From an uncultured Acidimicrobiales bacterium (GTDB lineage: Bacteria > Actinomycetota > Acidimicrobiia > Acidimicrobiales > SHLQ01), in NCBI GenBank assembly GCA_938038815.1, contig CALHTF010000011.1:1-33062 (forward strand): a stretch of 33,062 nt of DNA, written 5' to 3'. The notes beneath the pieces were generated by a model, which made no database searches, was not told the DNA's origin, and saw only the letters and a list, made by a program, of their open reading frames with translations. Shown here piece after piece: positions 1-6,392 of this stretch. The position numbers and the translations under genes were made by a program. Within the stretch, counting starts at the first letter, position 1. Every line of letters begins with the position of its first letter.

Positions 1-357
1 GTCGATCGAGCCTCCAAAGAAGGGTTCGATCACCCGATCAAACGTGAACGACGCCGACCAGGTGCCTTCGCTATCGGTTACCGACATAACGCTATTTCCC
101 AACTGACAGTTATCGCCCGCTTCACCGAGGCCAATCTGGTCGTAGTCGCTGATAGCGGCGTCGCACTGTCCGGCGATGATCGATGTGTTGGGGTCAAAGC
201 CCGTGATCGTAAGGTTCACGGTCTGACCGTCGACCAAGTCGTTGATGCCGATGTCGATAGTTGGTTCGCCCGCCGCCGTGCTTGTGAGTGCGGTTAGCGG
301 GGCCAACAGGGCGAAGACCATTGCCGCGAGAACTAACCGTCGTGGAGTTCGTGCCAT
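1..357 (-). CDS. Secreted neocarzinostatin-like domain protein (3' end beyond window)
   Basis: The reading frame is open from an ATG at 357 to the window edge: 119 codons, no stop, so the C-terminus is missing. The N-terminus is a Sec signal peptide: Arg residues at 3-6, then a hydrophobic run (LVLAAMVFALLAPL) and a small-residue cleavage zone near residues 28-35. The mature part begins with I-N-D-L-V-D-G-Q-T-V and continues LTITGFDPNT, then a Cys (IIAGQCD) and a second Cys (DNCQL). This layout, DGQTV followed by a G-F-x-P turn and a disulfide Cys pair, is typical of the neocarzinostatin/macromomycin immunoglobulin-like fold. In this phylum that fold occurs both in enediyne-binding apoproteins and in many cell-surface proteins of unknown role. 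No enediyne genes are visible, so a plain secreted or surface role is more likely. A GGTGA ribosome-binding site lies 6 nt before the ATG. Confidence 0.72.
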   Translation of the reverse strand, partial: MARTPRRLVLAAMVFALLAPLTALTSTAAGEPTIDIGINDLVDGQTVNLTITGFDPNTSIIAGQCDAAISDYDQIGLGEAGDNCQLGNSVMSVTDSEGTWSASFTFDRVIEPFFGGSID

Positions 358-432
358 CTGACTTCACCGTCTTTGTTGTTGTGTTGAACGAGTTTGCCGT
401 GTTGAAAGTGTTGCTAACGCTGAAGCGGCACG

Positions 433-594
433 TCAAGAGCACTTTTTGAGGGCGACGCTGGCTTGGCCTGATGTGGCGTCGCCGATCGCTGCTGCCAAGG
501 CATCGGTGAGGTCGACCGCAACTTCGATCTTAAACCTCTGCCCCTTCGTCGGTTCGGCCTCGTGACGAACTCGAGAGGTAACGGTCGATGCCAT
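433..594 (-). CDS. Small hypothetical protein, 53 aa
   Basis: An ATG-to-TGA frame of 54 codons in the otherwise empty stretch between the neocarzinostatin-like gene and the divergent dioxygenase. The product starts MASTVTSRVRHEAEP and ends VALKKCS. It is polar at the N-terminus and Ala-rich in the middle (LTDALAAAIGDA), with no signal peptide or membrane segment; I recognise no family. The main support is the start: TACGCT lies exactly 6 nt upstream of the ATG, the same leaderless layout seen at several well-supported genes in this window. An in-frame stop lies just upstream. It could still be a chance frame, since short open frames are common in GC-rich DNA. Confidence 0.45.
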   Translation of the reverse strand: MASTVTSRVRHEAEPTKGQRFKIEVAVDLTDALAAAIGDATSGQASVALKKCS

Positions 595-600
595 CGGGCC

Positions 601-606
601 AGCGTA
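601..606 (-). promoter_or_regulatory. -10-like hexamer TACGCT, leaderless start of the 53-aa gene
   Basis: On the minus strand TACGCT is followed by 6 nt and then the ATG at 594. This matches the TANNNT actinobacterial -10 form at a distance that would place the transcription start on the A of the ATG. No Shine-Dalgarno sequence is present. Confidence 0.4.
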
Positions 607-666
607 GGTTGCTCAAAGAGTGAACCAGAGAAATGAACAAGTTGTTGGCCGAACCGGTGAGCGGTT

Positions 667-672
667 TACGGT
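667..672 (+). promoter_or_regulatory. -10-like hexamer TACGGT (with TTGGCC at 645-650), leaderless start
   Basis: TACGGT is followed by 6 nt and the ATG at 679. A -35-like TTGGCC sits 16 nt upstream of it. There is little ribosome-binding complementarity, so translation probably starts on the first nucleotide of the mRNA. Confidence 0.5.
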
Positions 673-678
673 AGGTCC

Positions 679-1689
679 ATGACCGCCTTGCCCGTGCTCG
701 ACATTGCGCCGTTTCTGGCCGATCGGTCGAGCGACGTGGCCGAGCAGTTTGTGGCCGACCTTCGCGACGCCTGTGCCGGACCCGGGTTTGTGTACCTGCG
801 AGGCCACGGCATCGCCCCCGAAGTCGACGAGGCCTTGCTGCGCGAGGCTCGGCGGTTCTTTGCCTTGCCCCAAACCGAACGCGAGGCGGTGGCCATCGTG
901 AACAGTGCGGCGTTTCGGGGGTACACCGTGCTGGGCGACGAGCGAACCAACGGCCAGGCCGACTGGCGCGACCAACTCGACCTTGGCGACGAGCAAGAAA
1001 GCCCCGGCCCGCGTGCCCAACCGGCGTGGAGTCGCCTCCGTGGGCCGAACCAATGGCCCGAGTCGTTGCCCACCATGAAGCCGGCGGTTATGACCTGGAT
1101 GCATCAGATGCAGAGCCTCGGTCTCGAAGCACTTCGTGCGTTGGCGCTTGGTTTGGGCCAACCGGTCGATGCGTTCGACGAGGGGTTTGTGCCCGAAGCC
1201 GACCTGCACGCCAAGGTGATCCGCTACCCCGGAGAAGAATCGACCAGCGGTGGCCAAGGGGTCGGTGCTCACCAAGACACCGGTCTGCTCACGTTCATCC
1301 TGCAAACCTCGCTCGGGCTGCAGGTCGAGACGCCCGACGGGCAATTCATCGACGCGCCACCGATCCCCGGTACCTACATCATGAACCTGGGCGAGATGCT
1401 CCAACGGGCAACCAACGGATTCCTTCGCGCTACCCGGCACAAAGTGGTGAGCCCGCCTGCCGGTGAGGACCGACTGTCGGTGGCGTTGTTCTTCAACCCT
1501 CGTTACGACGCGGTGTTCGAACCGGTCGAGTTACCCGACGAGCTCGCCCAGCAGGCGCCGGGCGGGGGAGTGTCGGCCAACGGCGATGTCATCTCGTCGT
1601 TATTCGGCGAAAACAACCTCAAGACTCGGCTGCGGTCGCACCCCGATGTTGCCCAGCGGCACTACGCCGACGTGCTGGCTGGGGGTTGA
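679..1689 (+). CDS. 2-oxoglutarate/Fe(II)-dependent dioxygenase, isopenicillin-N-synthase family
   Basis: A 336-residue cytosolic oxidoreductase. The N-terminal half carries the DIOX_N signature (LPVLDIAPFL, then GFVYLRGHGI near residues 36-45). The C-terminal jelly-roll core carries the iron facial triad: H198 and D200 in AHQDTG and H254 in RATRHKVVSPP. The R265-x-S267 pair in DRLSVALFF binds the 2-oxoglutarate carboxylate in this family. Length and residue order are normal, so an active enzyme is expected. Family members oxidise small metabolites by hydroxylation, ring closure or ethylene formation; nothing in the sequence fixes the substrate. It is a single gene with an apparently leaderless start. 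Its 3' end overlaps the convergent DUF1203 gene by 28 bp. Confidence 0.88.
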   Translation: MTALPVLDIAPFLADRSSDVAEQFVADLRDACAGPGFVYLRGHGIAPEVDEALLREARRFFALPQTEREAVAIVNSAAFRGYTVLGDERTNGQADWRDQLDLGDEQESPGPRAQPAWSRLRGPNQWPESLPTMKPAVMTWMHQMQSLGLEALRALALGLGQPVDAFDEGFVPEADLHAKVIRYPGEESTSGGQGVGAHQDTGLLTFILQTSLGLQVETPDGQFIDAPPIPGTYIMNLGEMLQRATNGFLRATRHKVVSPPAGEDRLSVALFFNPRYDAVFEPVELPDELAQQAPGGGVSANGDVISSLFGENNLKTRLRSHPDVAQRHYADVLAGG

Positions 1690-2129
1690 CGGGTCACTGC
1701 GGTCGCCCAACAGCCTCTCGACGAGTTGTGAACGTGCACGAAGTCGGTTGCCGCGTCGTCGAAGAATCGCGTCAGTGTGTCGTCGAGGTCGGCCCCGTCG
1801 ATAGTTGCCGCATCGTGCATGTTGGCTCTGGCGTCGAACGCTCGAACCGATAGCTGTCGACCGGTCAGCTGCACCGGCAGGCTGTCGAACTCGCCTACTG
1901 CACATTCGTGTTCGTGGATGAAGATCGGGCTTGCCGACCGATACGGACTGTCCGCTTCAAACGGATCGTAAGAGACAAGGAGCAGTGACTCGCCAACGTC
2001 GGCGTCGCGCAGACACTGACGGCACGGGAAATAGTTGGGCTGGTCGGCGATATAGCGATCGCCACCGCGAGTCCGAATCTGTGAAGCGGTTTGCGGGTCG
2101 ATTGGTTTGAGGGTGTAGTTCGAAGTCAT
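1662..2129 (-). CDS. DUF1203 family protein
   Basis: A 155-residue soluble protein with the conserved features of DUF1203: a P-C-R-x-C-L-R-D segment near residue 36, GESLLLVSYDPF, SPIFIHEHEC near residue 70, a VRAFDARANM segment, and a C-terminal FVHVHNSSRGCWATAVTR block. The paired cysteines and histidines look like possible metal or redox sites, but no function is established for the family that I can name. It is transcribed alone on the minus strand. TACGGT is placed 6 nt before the ATG, so it is probably leaderless. The last 28 bp overlap the convergent dioxygenase gene. Confidence 0.8.
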   Translation of the reverse strand: MTSNYTLKPIDPQTASQIRTRGGDRYIADQPNYFPCRQCLRDADVGESLLLVSYDPFEADSPYRSASPIFIHEHECAVGEFDSLPVQLTGRQLSVRAFDARANMHDAATIDGADLDDTLTRFFDDAATDFVHVHNSSRGCWATAVTRQPPASTSA

Positions 2130-2135
2130 GGCTAA

Positions 2136-2141
2136 ACCGTA
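2136..2141 (-). promoter_or_regulatory. -10-like hexamer TACGGT, leaderless start of the DUF1203 gene
   Basis: Read on the minus strand, TACGGT-TTAGCC-ATG gives the same hexamer and the same 6-nt spacing as the promoter of the neighbouring dioxygenase at 667. No Shine-Dalgarno sequence is present. Confidence 0.5.
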
Positions 2142-2180
2142 GGAATTCGAACTAACGAAAGCTGGCGGTTTTGCGACGAC

Positions 2181-3338
2181 CTAGTCGACAAACCCGTCGC
2201 ATTGCCCGCTGGCGAGCAGGGTCACCAGGGTCAACGACGATCCGAGAACCGTGTTGAGGGCGTTGGCATCAAAGGCTGCTTCGCCATTGTCGACAATGGT
2301 CTGTAGGGCGGCGGCTATCCCGAGAAGGGTTGCTTGGTCGGCGGGGCTGAACAGTGCGATGTCGGCCTGACCAGCTTCGGCTAGAGCGTTGATGGTCACC
2401 GCATCGTCGAAGGTGGCCAATGGTGCGGCGGTCGCAAAGGTCGGGGTGGACGAGCCGGCTGCAAGATCGGCCACCAACGCAACACCCATGTGGCGTTGTT
2501 GCTGAAGCTTGTCCTTATCGAGCGCAACATCCCAGGTGTCGAGCGTGCTGTGATAGCAGGGCCCGGTCGAGTCGGTGAAAAACACGGTGGGTACGCCAGC
2601 GTTGGTGAATCGAGCGTGATCGGAACGACCTTGGCCGAACACCAGGCTAAACATCGAGAGGTCAAGGGTCGAAGCGCCTGAGGCGGAAAGCACCGCGTCT
2701 CGCAATGCTGGTCCGCCGGTTTCGGCACCGACGGCCAAGGTGTCGTTGGCCAGGCTCGGCAGCAGGTTGGCGCCCTGAATGTCGTAGTTCACGTAGGTGA
2801 CGATGTTGCTGACCAGTGTCGGGTTCTGGGCGATCCATGCGCCGCTACCGATGAGCCCTCGCTCCTCTTCATCCCAGAACGCAAACATCACGGTTCGTCG
2901 AGGGGCCGTCCCCGAGTCAAAGATTGCCGCCGCGATTTCAAGCAGAATCGCCGTGCCAGCGGCGTTGTCGGTGGCGCCGTTGCAGGTGGGGGTTCCGCCT
3001 TGGTCGTCGCAATCGGCGAGGTGGTCGTAGTGGCCGCCGACCAAGACGATCTCGTCGGCTAGGTCGGTGCCGGGGATCTGGCCGACCACGTTGGTGCCGG
3101 TCGAGTACGGAGCGAGGAACGCTGGCTTGTCGGTGGTGCCATCGAGGGCGACAACGCCGTGCTCAAGCAGGTAGCTGGTGATGTAGTTCTGGGCTTGGGC
3201 GTGTCCGCTGGTGCCGGGTACTCGGCCACCGAGCGGTTCGCCGGCCAAGAAAGCCACGTGCACATGGGTGCACGACGTGGCGATGAGGGCCAGGGCTAGC
3301 AGAGCCGTTGTCCAGAAGATCCCGCGCTGGTTGAACAT
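2181..3338 (-). CDS. M28 family zinc aminopeptidase, predicted lipoprotein
   Basis: A 385-residue secreted peptidase. The N-terminus has a hydrophobic signal (FWTTALLALALIATSC) ending in a lipobox-like A-T-S-C at residue 23, so it is probably lipid-anchored outside the membrane. The M28 di-zinc site is complete: H103 and D105 in GGHYDHL, D124 in GATDNAAGTA, the catalytic and ligand glutamates E157/E158 in FWDEEERGL, D186 in VNYDIQG, and H263 in PCYHSTLDTWD. These enzymes remove N-terminal residues or hydrolyse related amide bonds. The final ~100 residues are Ala-rich and less conserved. CAAGCT lies 6 nt before the ATG, one mismatch from the leaderless -10 form seen elsewhere in the window. 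Confidence 0.88.
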   Translation of the reverse strand: MFNQRGIFWTTALLALALIATSCTHVHVAFLAGEPLGGRVPGTSGHAQAQNYITSYLLEHGVVALDGTTDKPAFLAPYSTGTNVVGQIPGTDLADEIVLVGGHYDHLADCDDQGGTPTCNGATDNAAGTAILLEIAAAIFDSGTAPRRTVMFAFWDEEERGLIGSGAWIAQNPTLVSNIVTYVNYDIQGANLLPSLANDTLAVGAETGGPALRDAVLSASGASTLDLSMFSLVFGQGRSDHARFTNAGVPTVFFTDSTGPCYHSTLDTWDVALDKDKLQQQRHMGVALVADLAAGSSTPTFATAAPLATFDDAVTINALAEAGQADIALFSPADQATLLGIAAALQTIVDNGEAAFDANALNTVLGSSLTLVTLLASGQCDGFVD

Positions 3339-3424
3339 GGGTCCAGCTTGTCAGCACGATCGGTGGTCGTCACGTTCAAAATCCGGGCGAAAGCAATTGC
3401 GGCAAGGTGTGCGACACTTTGGCG

Positions 3425-4312
3425 ATGACTGATGTGTCTGAAATCTCGAAGGCCGATCGCCTTCGCTGGCTCCTCGACGGCCGGGTCGACCAGCACCCGT
3501 ACGACCTTTTCAAAGGAGTCGACGACGACTTCTGGTTGTGGGCCAACACCGAGGGCCGTGAGCAGTCGTCCGAGCTGCGCCACCTGATCCCCAGCCTTCC
3601 GTCAAAGCAACTCCAAGAACGCTGGACCGGCAAGGCAGGCCACGAAACCCTCACCGAAGGGTTCATGATCTACAAGACCTTCCGCGATGCGTTTGCCACC
3701 CACGGGGGCGACTTTGCAACCGGCGGCCCAGTGCTCGACTTCGGCGCCGGATACGGCCGGGTCATTCGCTACTTCATGAAGGATCTCCCCGAGGGGCAAC
3801 TGTTCGGCACCGACCACGATCAGGGCTTGGTCGACTTCTCGGTTGAGAGCAACCCGCATTGCGTCTTTGGCTACAACGACGCCGAACCGCCGCTTTCGTA
3901 CGCCGACGACCAGTTTGGGTTCCTCTACGCCTACTCGGTGTTCTCCCACTTCAGCGAGGACATCCACTGGAAGTGGCTGCACGAGTTCAAACGCATCATG
4001 AAACCGGGCGGTCTCCTCGCCCTGACGGTTCGGCCTCGCAGTTTCATCGACTACTGCCGCCGGGTTCGGGCGGGCGAAGTTGTCGACCGGGCATCGATTA
4101 CCGAGCGCATGTTCCCCGACGCCGAAAACGATCTCGTTCGTTATGACGCCGGTGAATACTGCTACACCCCGTACAACCCCGATCGCTTCTGGTGGGGCGA
4201 GGCGTGTGTGCCAAAGGGGTATGTCGAGCAACGGTGGTCTGAGCTGTTCGAGGTTGTCGACTTCATCGAGGCCACCGATCTCAAACAACACGTGGTGGTT
4301 CTGCGCGCCTAG
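3425..4312 (+). CDS. Class I SAM-dependent methyltransferase
   Basis: A 295-residue soluble protein with SAM-binding motif I at VLDFGAGYGR (residues 103-112), an acidic ribose-binding position in FGTDHDQG, a motif IV-like segment (FGFLYAYSVFSHFSE) and motif VI (FKRIMKPGGLLALTV). The substrate is unknown; the long N-terminal part before motif I is probably a substrate-recognition region. An in-frame GTG at 3407 would add six residues. I chose the ATG at 3425 because GACACT sits 6 nt upstream, one mismatch from the recurring leaderless -10 arrangement. It stands alone, followed by a gene that appears to have its own promoter. Confidence 0.82.
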   Translation: MTDVSEISKADRLRWLLDGRVDQHPYDLFKGVDDDFWLWANTEGREQSSELRHLIPSLPSKQLQERWTGKAGHETLTEGFMIYKTFRDAFATHGGDFATGGPVLDFGAGYGRVIRYFMKDLPEGQLFGTDHDQGLVDFSVESNPHCVFGYNDAEPPLSYADDQFGFLYAYSVFSHFSEDIHWKWLHEFKRIMKPGGLLALTVRPRSFIDYCRRVRAGEVVDRASITERMFPDAENDLVRYDAGEYCYTPYNPDRFWWGEACVPKGYVEQRWSELFEVVDFIEATDLKQHVVVLRA

Positions 4313-4345
4313 GGGGCGCGACCTTGCGGGGAACGGATCTTTCGG

Positions 4346-4351
4346 TACCGT
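4346..4351 (+). promoter_or_regulatory. -10-like hexamer TACCGT, short or no leader
   Basis: TACCGT is followed by 5 nt and the ATG at 4357, with a weak -35-like TTGCGG at 4324-4329 (16-nt spacer). This fixes 4357 rather than the in-frame TTG at 4324 as the likely start of the next gene. Confidence 0.42.
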
Positions 4352-4356
4352 TCCCC

Positions 4357-4902
4357 ATGGCGATCGCGCAGCACAAGCGGCTCCGACGGGGGAATTCCGC
4401 TTGGCTGGTCGTGCTGTTGTTTTTCGGGTTGGTTGTCGACGCTGGTTGCGGCGGGTGCGACTGTTCGTATGACACGAGTACCGGCCAACCTCTCTCGGTG
4501 GAGTACCTCGACGCCGAGGTCCTCGAGGTCGATTCTGGCCGGACCGTGGTACGAGCACTCGTGGTAGCGGTCACCGATTCTGACGATGTACAAGTGGGCG
4601 ACGAGGTCGAGATCTGGGTTGGTCGGTCCGGGGTGCGGCAACTAGAGCAAGGCGTTACCTATCGGTTCCCCGTGAACCGCGATGTCGATCGACTCGTCGC
4701 GCCGATGACCTCAGGGTGTTGTCCCCGAGCGGTAATTACCGACCTTGAAGGGCGTGAGGTGTACGAGTCGGCGTTGTCGAGCGCGTGGGGTCAGGCTCGC
4801 ACCATCGGTATCGCCGTGATCGTTGTTTTGGTGCTCATCGTGCCGTTGACCGTCGCCGCAACGGGGTTATCTCGGGCCCTGGGTCGCGACTTCGATAGCT
4901 AG
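4357..4902 (+). CDS. Membrane-anchored Cys-rich extracytoplasmic protein, unknown function
   Basis: A 181-residue protein with basic N-terminal residues, a hydrophobic signal or anchor (WLVVLLFFGLVVDAG), then a Cys cluster C-G-G-C-D-C, a beta-rich middle, a C-C-P motif, and a C-terminal transmembrane helix (TIGIAVIVVLVLIVPLTVAA) with a short basic and acidic tail. The middle reads like a small beta-barrel: YLDAEVLEV, then VQVGDEVEIWV, then LEQGVTYRFPV. An N-terminal C-x-C followed by such a barrel and a late Cys pair resembles the layout of TIMP/netrin-like (NTR) domains, but that is only a pattern resemblance. The cysteines probably form disulfides outside the cell. It has its own promoter-like element; the next genes on the strand start 46 bp later. 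Confidence 0.65.
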   Translation: MAIAQHKRLRRGNSAWLVVLLFFGLVVDAGCGGCDCSYDTSTGQPLSVEYLDAEVLEVDSGRTVVRALVVAVTDSDDVQVGDEVEIWVGRSGVRQLEQGVTYRFPVNRDVDRLVAPMTSGCCPRAVITDLEGREVYESALSSAWGQARTIGIAVIVVLVLIVPLTVAATGLSRALGRDFDS

Positions 4903-4935
4903 CGACCTGACTCCTATCGCCCAGCAACCAGCGAT

Positions 4936-4941
4936 TACCCT
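4936..4941 (+). promoter_or_regulatory. -10-like hexamer TACCCT before the 45-aa gene
   Basis: TACCCT is followed by 7 nt and the ATG at 4949. This supports transcription starting at or next to the start codon of the small gene and reading on into the dehydrogenase-like gene. Confidence 0.4.
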
Positions 4942-4948
4942 CGACTAC

Positions 4949-5086
4949 ATGGACCTTCTCCGTCGGGCATTTGCGGCTCTTGGACTTGGGGCGATGGTGG
5001 CTGCGGCGCTGCGCCTCAAGGGTTCGGGTGGCGTTCCTCCACAGTCGGGTGGCTGGCGCGAACTCGAGGGCCCCGACCAACACTGA
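4949..5086 (+). CDS. Small hypothetical protein, 45 aa, coupled to the next gene
   Basis: A 46-codon frame from ATG to TGA that ends a single base before the ATG of the dehydrogenase-like gene, an arrangement typical of translational coupling. The product has two basic residues at 5-6, then a short hydrophobic helix (AFAALGLGAMVAAAL), a basic residue, and a Gly/Pro-rich polar tail ending EGPDQH. The helix is short for a full membrane span but could associate with the membrane. I recognise no family. The spacing, the upstream TACCCT element and the lack of any other start for this transcript make it more than a random frame. Confidence 0.5.
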   Translation: MDLLRRAFAALGLGAMVAAALRLKGSGGVPPQSGGWRELEGPDQH

Positions 5087-5087
5087 C

Positions 5088-6080
5088 ATGCACGTTGCGG
5101 TACTTGGCGCGGGAGCCATTGGATCACGGGTCGCCAAACACCTGCTTCGCGACGACTCGATCGAACGGGTAACCATTCGCGACTTCCGGCCTGCTGTCCA
5201 AGCGGCAGCGGTCGCCAACCTTGGTTCGCGAGCGGTGGCCGATGGTCGGCTCACCGGGGTTCCCGAGTGCGACTTACTGGTGCTCGCAATGTCGACCGGT
5301 TCGACCCACGTACGCCTTGGAGCGAAAGCGGTTCGCCGCGGCATCAACGTGTTGTCGGTTTCGGACAGTGTCGACGATGCCCGGGGCCTGCTGCAGCTCG
5401 ACACTCAGGCGTCGTCCAATGGGGTCACCGTGGCGGTCGGTGCCGGCTTTAGTCCAGGCCTCACCGGTGTGCTCGCCCGGCACGCGATGAGTCACTTCAA
5501 TCACGCCGACGAAATTCACATGGCCAAGATGGGCACGGGCGGGCCGGCCTGTGCTCGTCAACACCATCGAGCCTTGAAGAGTCAAAGCGTCGACTGGCGC
5601 GATGGCCAGTGGGTGCGGCGCCCGGGTGGGTCGGGTCGCGAACTCGTGTGGTTTCCTGCCCCGGTCGACGCCCACGATTGCTACCGCGCCGAGTTGCCCG
5701 ACACGTTGTTGGTGGCCCCGAGCTTCCCCGATGCTCGCCGGGTGACCGCCCGGGTTTCGGCGACGCGACGCGACCGGCTCACCATGCATCTGCCAATGCT
5801 GCGGCCGCCTCACCCAGAAGGGTTGGTTGGGGCGATTCGCGTCGAGGTCCGGGGCGAACTAACCAGCGGTGCCCGCGGGTCGGTCATTCTCGGCTCGGTC
5901 GCTGCGCCGTCGGTTGGCGCGGCAGCCACCGCGGCGACCACCGCCCAGTGGATGCTCGAAGGTCGGCTCAAGCCTGGTGCCTGTGGGTTGGCGGCCATCG
6001 AGGATACGCCTGGGTTTCTGAACGATCTGGCGACCAGTGGGGTTCGGGCCGAGATCTTTGAGGGTGCCGCAGCGGGGTAG
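5088..6080 (+). CDS. Saccharopine-dehydrogenase-like NAD(P)-binding protein
   Basis: A 330-residue protein starting MHVAVLGAGAIGSRV, a Rossmann dinucleotide-binding loop with G7, G9 and G12. The segments CDLLVLAMSTGSTHV, GINVLSVSDSVDDARGL and GVTVAVGAGFSPGLTGVLA follow the order of saccharopine dehydrogenase and related saccharopine-reductase-like proteins, which use the fold for NAD(P)-dependent amino-acid chemistry or have unknown substrates. The C-terminal part (GLVGAIRVEVRGELTSGARGSVILGSVA) is the second domain, which packs on the Rossmann fold. An upstream in-frame codon at 4971 would add a basic, low-complexity extension that overlaps the 45-aa gene. I prefer 5088 because the glycine-rich loop then sits at the very N-terminus. 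Confidence 0.78.
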   Translation: MHVAVLGAGAIGSRVAKHLLRDDSIERVTIRDFRPAVQAAAVANLGSRAVADGRLTGVPECDLLVLAMSTGSTHVRLGAKAVRRGINVLSVSDSVDDARGLLQLDTQASSNGVTVAVGAGFSPGLTGVLARHAMSHFNHADEIHMAKMGTGGPACARQHHRALKSQSVDWRDGQWVRRPGGSGRELVWFPAPVDAHDCYRAELPDTLLVAPSFPDARRVTARVSATRRDRLTMHLPMLRPPHPEGLVGAIRVEVRGELTSGARGSVILGSVAAPSVGAAATAATTAQWMLEGRLKPGACGLAAIEDTPGFLNDLATSGVRAEIFEGAAAG

Positions 6081-6180
6081 TTTCCGTCCTCACCTGGCGG
6101 CCAGAAACAAGCGTTGAGCCAAGAATTTGGCAATGTGGGCCAAAAAACTTTTCACTCTCCCCAACAGGTGTGAGCAAACC

Positions 6181-6189
6181 TGTGGATAA
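6181..6189 (-). other. DnaA-box consensus 9-mer
   Basis: TGTGGATAA on the plus strand is the exact reverse complement of the TTATCCACA consensus. Only one copy was noticed and there is no dnaA or dnaN nearby, so it is not evidence of an origin. It may be a titration or regulatory site, or chance. Confidence 0.3.
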
Positions 6190-6239
6190 CCACTGAGATC
6201 CCTGTCGTCCCAGCGATCAAGAGAGGCCGTTTTGCCTAT

Positions 6240-6266
6240 TAAGTTCCCCAGCAAACGCGCCGATGA
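6240..6266 (+). promoter_or_regulatory. FliA/WhiG-type promoter candidate upstream of the sigma gene
   Basis: TAAG, a 15-nt spacer, then GCCGATGA. The FliA consensus is TAAA, a 15-nt spacer, then GCCGATAA, so this matches 10 of 12 positions with exact spacing. It points toward the FliA/WhiG-class sigma gene about 125 bp downstream and suggests autoregulation. Confidence 0.5.
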
Positions 6267-6392
6267 ACCTAGCGACAACCAGATTTCTCAAAGTTTTTTC
6301 TCAAGGTCGCGCCCGTTCGCGCCGAAACCCTAAGTACTGGACCAAGAACGTCGTGGCGACCGTTCGACCTTATGAAGGGCGATAAGAAACCT

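Larger units (their letters stand above)
6081..6392 (+). other. 312-bp intergenic region upstream of the sigma-factor gene
   Basis: No credible gene. It holds a weak hairpin just after the upstream gene (TTTGGC at 6126-6131 with GCCAAA at 6139-6144), a perfect 9-mer DnaA-box consensus at 6181-6189, and a FliA-like promoter at 6240-6266. It is noticeably more A/T-rich than its surroundings, as expected for a control region. Confidence 0.6.

Noticed and set aside
1-357. Enediyne antibiotic apoprotein of a biosynthetic cluster
   Set aside because: No polyketide synthase or enediyne tailoring gene is in the window, so the fold alone does not support this.
613-1440. 275-codon minus-strand open frame
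   Set aside because: Fully antisense to the dioxygenase gene, which has complete catalytic motifs; the frame's product is basic and low in recognisable motifs, typical of shadow frames in GC-rich DNA.
6181-6189. Possible replication origin
   Set aside because: A single DnaA-box match without dnaA, dnaN, an AT-rich unwinding region or clustered boxes is insufficient.
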